From assembly GCA_029243665.1 (NCBI GenBank), contig JAQWRO010000072.1, positions 1 to 6,625 on the forward strand: 6,625 nt of DNA. The letters run 5' to 3'. Positions 1 through 4,912 of this stretch are shown here, piece after piece. The notes beneath the pieces are model-generated. The model was not told the DNA's origin. It was given only the letters and a program-made list of their open reading frames with translations, and ran no database searches. A program made the translations under genes and the position numbers. Origin of the DNA: Gammaproteobacteria bacterium. GTDB taxonomy: Bacteria > Pseudomonadota > Gammaproteobacteria > Comchoanobacterales > Comchoanobacteraceae. Position 1 is the stretch's first letter. Every line of letters begins with the position of its first letter.

Positions 1-657
1 TGCATAGAGGTGTGGTGATTGCTCGCGTAATGCTTCTAACCGTTCGTTTAATAATAGTTCAACAACAGTTGTATCTAAATCTGATTGTCTGATTTTTTCA
101 AGTGTTTCATCCTGAGTTAAGTGCAAATAAAGGTCTGTTAATTTACAAAGCTTAGCATCGAGTAATTGGATATCTTCACTTGAAAGATCCACGTATGTTT
201 CATCAGTCAGTGGTTCTGGTGCGGAAGTGTGATCATTTAAGTCTGTAATTCGTTGTCCTGGTCTTGCAGGGTCAGGAACAACAACATACAGTGGTTCACA
301 TGCTTTAAATAATTCATGGAGTGCCGCTAAGCGAACATTGTATAGTGGCTCGTCTTTAAATGATGGTAAAGATTTAGTTATAGCATCATTGATGTTTTTT
401 TCTGTATAAGGTTCTGTTCGACCATGAAATAACTTATAGGTATGTTGGTATTCATCATGCCTGTCAGAGAAGCGATTATGGATACGATTGTATGCTCTTC
501 TTTTTGTTGTTTTCAAAGGGCTAATGTTAGAATCTATTTGCTTAGAATAATATAGCGTTTTTAGCTGATGAATGATTGTATCCATGAAAGATGATTTGTT
601 GTCCATTACAGTTATTGGCGGCTTTTCTCGATGTCTATGTCTATCGTTCTTGCTCAT
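1..657 (-). CDS. Partial hypothetical protein, N-terminal 219 residues, C-terminus beyond left edge
   Basis: I do not recognise this protein. The frame is open from an ATG at 657-655 to the first base of the window, giving 219 residues without a stop, so the C-terminus is missing. An in-frame TGA at 675-673 and no start codon between it and the ATG fix the start. A weak GTGAG ribosome binding site lies about six bases upstream. The first 13 residues are very basic (K4, R6, R8, R10, H7, H9), and residues 51-67 form a second basic patch (KRR, NRIHNR, R67). The rest looks mostly helical, with a proline-rich stretch near 128-150 and an acidic, leucine-rich region at 158-212. No signal peptide or membrane segment is visible, unlike the four upstream genes, although such segments could lie beyond the edge. 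It follows the 333-residue membrane protein gene after 70 bases on the same strand, so it may be co-transcribed or have its own promoter. Confidence 0.8.
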   Translation of the reverse strand, partial: MSKNDRHRHREKPPITVMDNKSSFMDTIIHQLKTLYYSKQIDSNISPLKTTKRRAYNRIHNRFSDRHDEYQHTYKLFHGRTEPYTEKNINDAITKSLPSFKDEPLYNVRLAALHELFKACEPLYVVVPDPARPGQRITDLNDHTSAPEPLTDETYVDLSSEDIQLLDAKLCKLTDLYLHLTQDETLEKIRQSDLDTTVVELLLNERLEALREQSPHLYA

Positions 658-684
658 ACTACGCTCACTTAATCACTAGCTAGG

Positions 685-713
685 AAAATAACATTAAACC
701 ACATATATTTCAA
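685..713 (-). promoter_or_regulatory. Weak sigma70-like promoter candidate for the left-edge gene
   Basis: On the minus strand TTGAAA (713-708, five of six matches to the -35 consensus) is followed after 17 bases by TATTTT (690-685, four of six matches to the -10). It would start transcription about 20 bases before the ATG at 657. In DNA this AT-rich such matches arise by chance, and the -35 lies inside the hairpin at 696-727, so the two may be alternatives. Confidence 0.3.
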
Positions 714-727
714 TCATATAGCGGTTT
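696..727 (-). terminator. Hairpin just after the 333-residue gene; possible weak terminator
   Basis: Bases 696-702 pair with 727-721, and 704-708 pair with 720-716, leaving one bulged base (703) and a seven-base loop (709-715). In the minus-strand RNA the 701/722 pair is a G-U wobble, so the stem is about 12 pairs. The 3' side continues UUUAAUGUUAUUUU, which is a poor U tract. Read on the plus strand the stem has a mismatch there but is followed by a much better T tract (725-735). It could therefore attenuate read-through in either direction. It begins immediately after the stop codon at 728-730. Confidence 0.35.
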
Positions 728-1729
728 TTATTTTTGTGATTTTGTTTCTTTAATAATTTCTAAAGTCTTGTTAGCTTCATTGAACTCAAACATAGAGTTA
801 AGCTTTATCTTCTTTTTACCATCAACCACCATTTGTTGCAGTTCATCATCCAATATATCCTTAACAGGTTTTAAGTCCTCTGAGGATTTTGGTTGTTCAT
901 TAATGAAATCTTTTACGATTTTTTGATGGTAATGTTGCGCAAATAAAGGTGTTAAGGTCCCCACCAAACTGAGCGTTAGAATCATAGGTGTTTGTAGTAT
1001 AGTCATGGCGATCATGGCAACAACCATGATCCCAGAGTTCATGTAGAGACACGGCCAAGCTTTATCTATATCTGTTTTTTCTACTTTTTTTAGAATGATA
1101 TATTCAGATAGGATTAACCCTATAATCCCAAGCGTTACGAGGAGAGAAGTTGCATGCATGCCAGAGACAATGTTAAATAGTGTTAAACCAAATGAGATGA
1201 TGCCTAAAAAAGCAATTAGGTATGTTGTTACCCGATTATAATACTCACTATCTAAAAAAGTTTTTCTCCAACCTTTTAGTCTATTTGTGTAAGTTTTATA
1301 AATTAATTCATTGCTTAATTTAACAAACCTAAGAGCCTCTTTTGGGTTTGCCTCAAATATAATGCTTGAGGAATATAAATTATTTGCAATGGCTTGAATA
1401 TCGTTAGATTCTGGCTGGATTTTAGTTTGTTCATTAAAGCAAATGTATGGCACCAATGGCATACGTCTGAGATATGCCATTACTCGTAGTGAATCAGTTT
1501 CTTTGTCAATGTTATCCCATGGTTTTTTATTATTTTTTCGATAATGTTCTTTGAATGATTGAATCTCACCATTTGTTAAAAATGTTATGTTGGCATTTGC
1601 ACCATCTTTATTAAAGAATGATTCTATACTTTCTAAGCTTGAAACAATTTTTTCCAAGCTTAAATCAGAAGATTGGTTACCAAAACTTAGTCGGCCTTCT
1701 ACTACAACTGCAGGTTGTCCATCATTCAT
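728..1729 (-). CDS. Four-pass membrane protein of unknown function, 333 residues, paralogue of the upstream neighbour
   Basis: No known family is recognised. The protein has a soluble, probably helical N-terminal part (1-165). Two tight membrane hairpins follow: TM1 about 168-188 and TM2 about 192-213, then TM3 about 226-245 and TM4 about 247-265. A K-rich linker (214-223) separates them. The helix after TM4 carries HYH near the membrane and FINEQP at 275-280. The tail at 310-326 is L-N-S-M-F-E-F-N, a turn, then L-E-I-I, and reads as a beta-hairpin. There is no signal peptide; positive charges before TM1, between TM2 and TM3, and after TM4 put both ends in the cytoplasm. It is clearly homologous to the 404-residue protein just upstream: both have FF-rich N-terminal helices, F-V-x-L-S-N-x-L, T-P-L-x-x-Q-H and F-I-x-E-Q-P. 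The start lies three bases after that gene's stop with only a weak GGG upstream, so translational coupling is likely. Confidence 0.85.
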   Translation of the reverse strand: MNDGQPAVVVEGRLSFGNQSSDLSLEKIVSSLESIESFFNKDGANANITFLTNGEIQSFKEHYRKNNKKPWDNIDKETDSLRVMAYLRRMPLVPYICFNEQTKIQPESNDIQAIANNLYSSSIIFEANPKEALRFVKLSNELIYKTYTNRLKGWRKTFLDSEYYNRVTTYLIAFLGIISFGLTLFNIVSGMHATSLLVTLGIIGLILSEYIILKKVEKTDIDKAWPCLYMNSGIMVVAMIAMTILQTPMILTLSLVGTLTPLFAQHYHQKIVKDFINEQPKSSEDLKPVKDILDDELQQMVVDGKKKIKLNSMFEFNEANKTLEIIKETKSQK

Positions 1730-1732
1730 TGG

Positions 1733-2947
1733 TTAGTACCCATATCGTTCAGTTATGATTTCTAAACTTTGTGTATGTTTGTTTATTCTAAACATTGATT
1801 GCAATTGACATCTACAAGCTTCAATATTTTCTTTAAATACAGATTTTTGTACAACTTCATTGAGAATAGAATTGCCGGCAAGCGTTTCTTCATGAGCATA
1901 TGTCTTTGGAAGATGCCTATACATTTGATCGAAAATTTCATATTTAAATGCTTCTTTGAATCTTTCTAGATAACAATTGGGAGTGAATATTGATCTTCTA
2001 AAATTATAAGATGTAACATAATTACCAATATTGTCGAGATTTATAGGTTTTAAATCATCAAGTAGAATGATATTAAGAATGCGTATGTCTTTTTCATTGA
2101 TGGGTTGTTCACGAATGAATTTTCTTATAGCAGTATTAGTAAAATGCTGTACTACTAGTGGTGTAAATGATGCAATAAAGCAAAACGTCAATAAGATAGG
2201 TACGTTTAATGCAGTAATTGTTAAGATTGAAATCATAAAAAACGATACATTAAAGTATAAAAATAAAAAGTTTGTATCAATACTTTTATTATATGTTAGA
2301 AGATCTTGTATGAATGTTTGTGAGATTATAAAACCACAAGAGCTAGAAACAATCAATAAAGTATTTGCAAGCATACCAAGTGTATAGCCATATAAAACCA
2401 GTGAAAACATCAAGATTCCTATCGCACTGATGAGGTATGCTAACTGAAGCTTATATTGCTGAACAGAAACAAATTCACTTTCATCTGATTGTAATCTACA
2501 CCTATGATAAACTTGAACTAACTGGTTACTCAGTTGTACAAAGAGTAGTGAACTTATTGGGTTTGTGTTATGAGTATGGGCTGAGCTAGCAATTGTGATA
2601 CATAAGCTAGCTAGTTCTTTGGCACCTGCGTTTGTAGTAGCATTAATACCAACATCTGTTAGCGAACCGTTAAATAGTAAATAAGCACCCAAAGGTTTTA
2701 GTTTATGCCAGACTTGGCGTTCTTCTTTTAAAGCCTGTTGCCATATTAAATCATCTCCCTTTGTAAAATACTCCTTGAAACAATTAATGTCATCTTCTAT
2801 CGTCAGTGGGCTAAGTACCTGAAGTGGATCTATGATGCTATTTGCATGATTCTCAAAAAAACTTTTAGTCGTTTTTAGGCTAAGCGTTATTTTCTCAAAC
2901 ATTTCATTTGGGATTTTGGGTTCAGATGGTGTTTTGTTATTCGGCAT
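1733..2947 (-). CDS. Four-pass membrane protein of unknown function, 404 residues, paralogue of the downstream neighbour
   Basis: No known family is recognised. The layout matches the 333-residue neighbour: a soluble N-terminal region (1-165), TM1 about 169-188, TM2 about 190-212, a polar linker, TM3 about 226-246 and TM4 about 248-266. A post-membrane helix contains Q-H-F and F-I-R-E-Q-P (277-282). Over 42 residues covering the end of TM4 and this helix I count about 15 identities with the neighbour by hand. It differs by an extra segment of roughly 70 residues (about 300-375), mostly polar and aromatic, inserted before the tail. The tail at 382-398 is L-Q-S-M-F-R-I-N, a turn, then L-E-I-I. 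Cysteines at 325, 378 and 380 are in or next to the extra segment. An in-frame TAG at 2962-2960 forces the ATG at 2947, although only a weak purine-rich AGAAAAGA precedes it. It lies 30 bases after the 614-residue gene and 3 bases before the 333-residue gene, so an operon is likely. Confidence 0.85.
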   Translation of the reverse strand: MPNNKTPSEPKIPNEMFEKITLSLKTTKSFFENHANSIIDPLQVLSPLTIEDDINCFKEYFTKGDDLIWQQALKEERQVWHKLKPLGAYLLFNGSLTDVGINATTNAGAKELASLCITIASSAHTHNTNPISSLLFVQLSNQLVQVYHRCRLQSDESEFVSVQQYKLQLAYLISAIGILMFSLVLYGYTLGMLANTLLIVSSSCGFIISQTFIQDLLTYNKSIDTNFLFLYFNVSFFMISILTITALNVPILLTFCFIASFTPLVVQHFTNTAIRKFIREQPINEKDIRILNIILLDDLKPINLDNIGNYVTSYNFRRSIFTPNCYLERFKEAFKYEIFDQMYRHLPKTYAHEETLAGNSILNEVVQKSVFKENIEACRCQLQSMFRINKHTQSLEIITERYGY

Positions 2948-2977
2948 ATATGTTCTTTTCTAGAAAGTCCTTTAAAT

Positions 2978-4822
2978 TCAAGCTGCGTTTGCTGGTTGTG
3001 CATTTTCATTAAATGCTAACATGTCATTATTGTTGATATGAAACAACGAGGAAAGTGTAATGCTTGGGTTCTCTTTTGAATGTTTGGTGCTTTTTTTCAA
3101 TTCCTGATCTTGGGTTTGGGGTTGGGCTGAGGACATTAGAGAAGGCGTTGGTTGAGCTGAGTTGTCGTTTGTTTTATTCATAGGCTCTTCTAATGCATTA
3201 AATGCTTTATGAGTTAAATAAGCTGAGTCCGTGCCATAAACTGACTTATGTATATAATATGAAGCAATACCATAAAAGTTTGTGACGAATAAGAAAGCTA
3301 ATAGCTGTGCTTGAGGAAATAAGATTATTGCAGTTAGTGACGCTATTACATAACTATAATTTAGTATCCTATAAATACGTAGTTTGTTTTTCTCATCATT
3401 AGCTTGTATTGGTGGCATAAAGCTTGGAGTATATTGGACTATTAAATCTGGTATAAGATAAAACAAATCTGTCACACAAAACTTCAGAAAATTAAAAATA
3501 TCGCTTGCAAGGTTTTTCAGACCAAAAAGACCATCATTTTCTGTAGAACTGGAATATTTATAAGGCAGACCATTTTCAAAAGACATTGCTGCGATCACAT
3601 AAAACACCCCAATGACAGTAGTTGAGGGTATTAAGTTTAAGAGCATTGCAGTGACAAGTAGCGTGCCAATAGCTGCATAAGTCATGGACAATAGAAAGTC
3701 GTTGTTGTGATTTAAATTAAAAAGCTCAATATATGATTGTTTCAGAGTTTTTAACTCGTCATTCAATTTTTCGTAGGTTTGCAGAGCAATACTTGGCATA
3801 TATGTTGAATTATATTGTTCCCAGATTTTATCCAAAGTTGTTTTTACAACTGTTGCTGAAGGTAAATTATCTGCTGAAACTTCTTTGATAGGCTTTAATG
3901 CAGCATTTTGCGATGAAGGTTTAAAGTTTGATAGAGTAAAATTCCTATAAATATGATGGTGTTTCTTATTATTAACAAAGTACATACCGTCAGTAGGCAT
4001 CAGAAATTGCAACTTATCATAAATAATTGTATTAAAAAGACAACTTTTATTAAATATTTCTGTGTCTAATTTATTTAGTGATTCAGGTGTTATATTTGAG
4101 AACGTAACTAAAATATATTCAAGATTTCTATTTACATAGTACTGAAGTTTTTCGCGCATGGATAAATCGCTTACAGGACTTCTTATTCCGGATGCTTCTT
4201 TAAGGTCCGTACTAAAATTTTCATGCAAATGATAAAAATGTTCTACTAAGAGTTTGAATTCACTTTTACTTAATTTGCCTATACAGTTACGGGAATTGGT
4301 ATCTTTAAAAAGTAAATCAGCTATCTCACGCACGAGGGTCTTACCAACGCTCGTTAAGTTCGTAGCATGTATTTTAAAACCTTCTCTATCCGATACAATG
4401 CTCTTTAGATATTGAGTTAAAGCAATGTATTGATATGGATTATTCATGTGAGTTTTTACAGAACTTTTACTTGATTCATCATCATTTAGTTGGGTTAGGT
4501 ATTCATGTAATTTGCTAAATTTGTACAGCTTTTTACGTATTGTATCTTTCAACTCATTCGTCAATTCTATCGTTTGAACTTCAGTTAAATCTTTATAAAA
4601 AGGTGAAAGTATATCTAATATAACTTTTTTTTGTTCAAATGTATAATCTGTAAAAATGTCATCAACTTTCTTTTTTAACTCCTCAGGGCTCTTTTTTGTT
4701 AAAATAAAATCATTTATGCCGTTTAGCGGATCGTTTTTTTTATCAATATCGGGTATTACGTTGAAAAGCCTATGATATAGTTTTCTATGGTCACTCGTTT
4801 TATCAGTTAAGAAATCTAACAT
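2978..4822 (-). CDS. Large helical protein with C-terminal four-pass membrane region, 614 residues, unknown function
   Basis: No known family is recognised. The first 370 residues are soluble, charged and largely helical, with an HHH at 288-290 and a K-L-N-D-E-L helix (352-357) ahead of the membrane region. TM1 is about 377-397 and TM2 about 401-415. A long linker (416-485) contains an aromatic amphipathic stretch (438-465) that may lie on the membrane. TM3 is about 486-502 and TM4 about 505-523. After TM4 come Y-Y-I-H-K and then a flexible linker rich in Q, P, S, T and N (about 546-586). The tail at 590-604 is L-S-S-L-F-H-I-N, an N-rich turn, then L-A-F, matching the tails of the neighbouring proteins. 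No signal peptide is seen. The ATG at 4822 has the best ribosome binding site in the window (GGGAG, 4833-4829, seven bases ahead). Two runs of eight A occur early in the coding strand. It is the first gene after a promoter candidate and leads the tight group with the next two. Confidence 0.85.
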   Translation of the reverse strand: MLDFLTDKTSDHRKLYHRLFNVIPDIDKKNDPLNGINDFILTKKSPEELKKKVDDIFTDYTFEQKKVILDILSPFYKDLTEVQTIELTNELKDTIRKKLYKFSKLHEYLTQLNDDESSKSSVKTHMNNPYQYIALTQYLKSIVSDREGFKIHATNLTSVGKTLVREIADLLFKDTNSRNCIGKLSKSEFKLLVEHFYHLHENFSTDLKEASGIRSPVSDLSMREKLQYYVNRNLEYILVTFSNITPESLNKLDTEIFNKSCLFNTIIYDKLQFLMPTDGMYFVNNKKHHHIYRNFTLSNFKPSSQNAALKPIKEVSADNLPSATVVKTTLDKIWEQYNSTYMPSIALQTYEKLNDELKTLKQSYIELFNLNHNNDFLLSMTYAAIGTLLVTAMLLNLIPSTTVIGVFYVIAAMSFENGLPYKYSSSTENDGLFGLKNLASDIFNFLKFCVTDLFYLIPDLIVQYTPSFMPPIQANDEKNKLRIYRILNYSYVIASLTAIILFPQAQLLAFLFVTNFYGIASYYIHKSVYGTDSAYLTHKAFNALEEPMNKTNDNSAQPTPSLMSSAQPQTQDQELKKSTKHSKENPSITLSSLFHINNNDMLAFNENAQPANAA

Positions 4823-4828
4823 GGTATT

Positions 4829-4833
4829 CTCCC
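4829..4833 (-). promoter_or_regulatory. Ribosome binding site of the 614-residue gene
   Basis: GGGAG is read on the minus strand six to seven bases before the ATG at 4822. It is the only strong Shine-Dalgarno match before a start in this window and supports this start codon. Confidence 0.7.
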
Positions 4834-4852
4834 AATGAATGTAATATCAAAT

Positions 4853-4882
4853 ATAATATCTAAAGATGATAGATAGAGTCAA
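4853..4882 (-). promoter_or_regulatory. Sigma70-like promoter before the 614-residue gene
   Basis: On the minus strand TTGACT (4882-4877, five of six matches) is separated by 18 bases from TATTAT (4858-4853, five of six matches). Transcription would begin near 4846 and give a leader of about 24 bases that contains the GGGAG site. The 90-base gap between the two flanking genes holds no convincing terminator. The 614-404-333 group may therefore be transcribed both from here and by read-through from the gene upstream. Confidence 0.5.
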
Positions 4883-4912
4883 TCATAACATGTTGGGTCT
4901 GAATTTAACCGA

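Noticed and set aside
676..683. Palindrome CTAGCTAG before the left-edge gene
   Set aside because: An eight-base palindrome alone is expected by chance; no matching site was seen in the other promoter-like region.
2031..2387. Plus-strand open frame of 118 codons
   Set aside because: It lies entirely inside the 404-residue membrane protein gene on the other strand, which has a homologous neighbour. The plus-strand product has no family features and there is no good ribosome binding site, so it is a shadow frame.
2957..2966. Perfect 10-base palindrome TTTCTAGAAA in the 30-base gap between the 614- and 404-residue genes
   Set aside because: It is too short and AT-rich to be significant, has no loop or U tract for a terminator, and no second copy was seen at other intergenic sites to suggest an operator.
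4861..4912. Possible terminator after the right-edge gene
   Set aside because: Only a short AACATGTT palindrome is present, with no stable stem or U tract, so no terminator is claimed.
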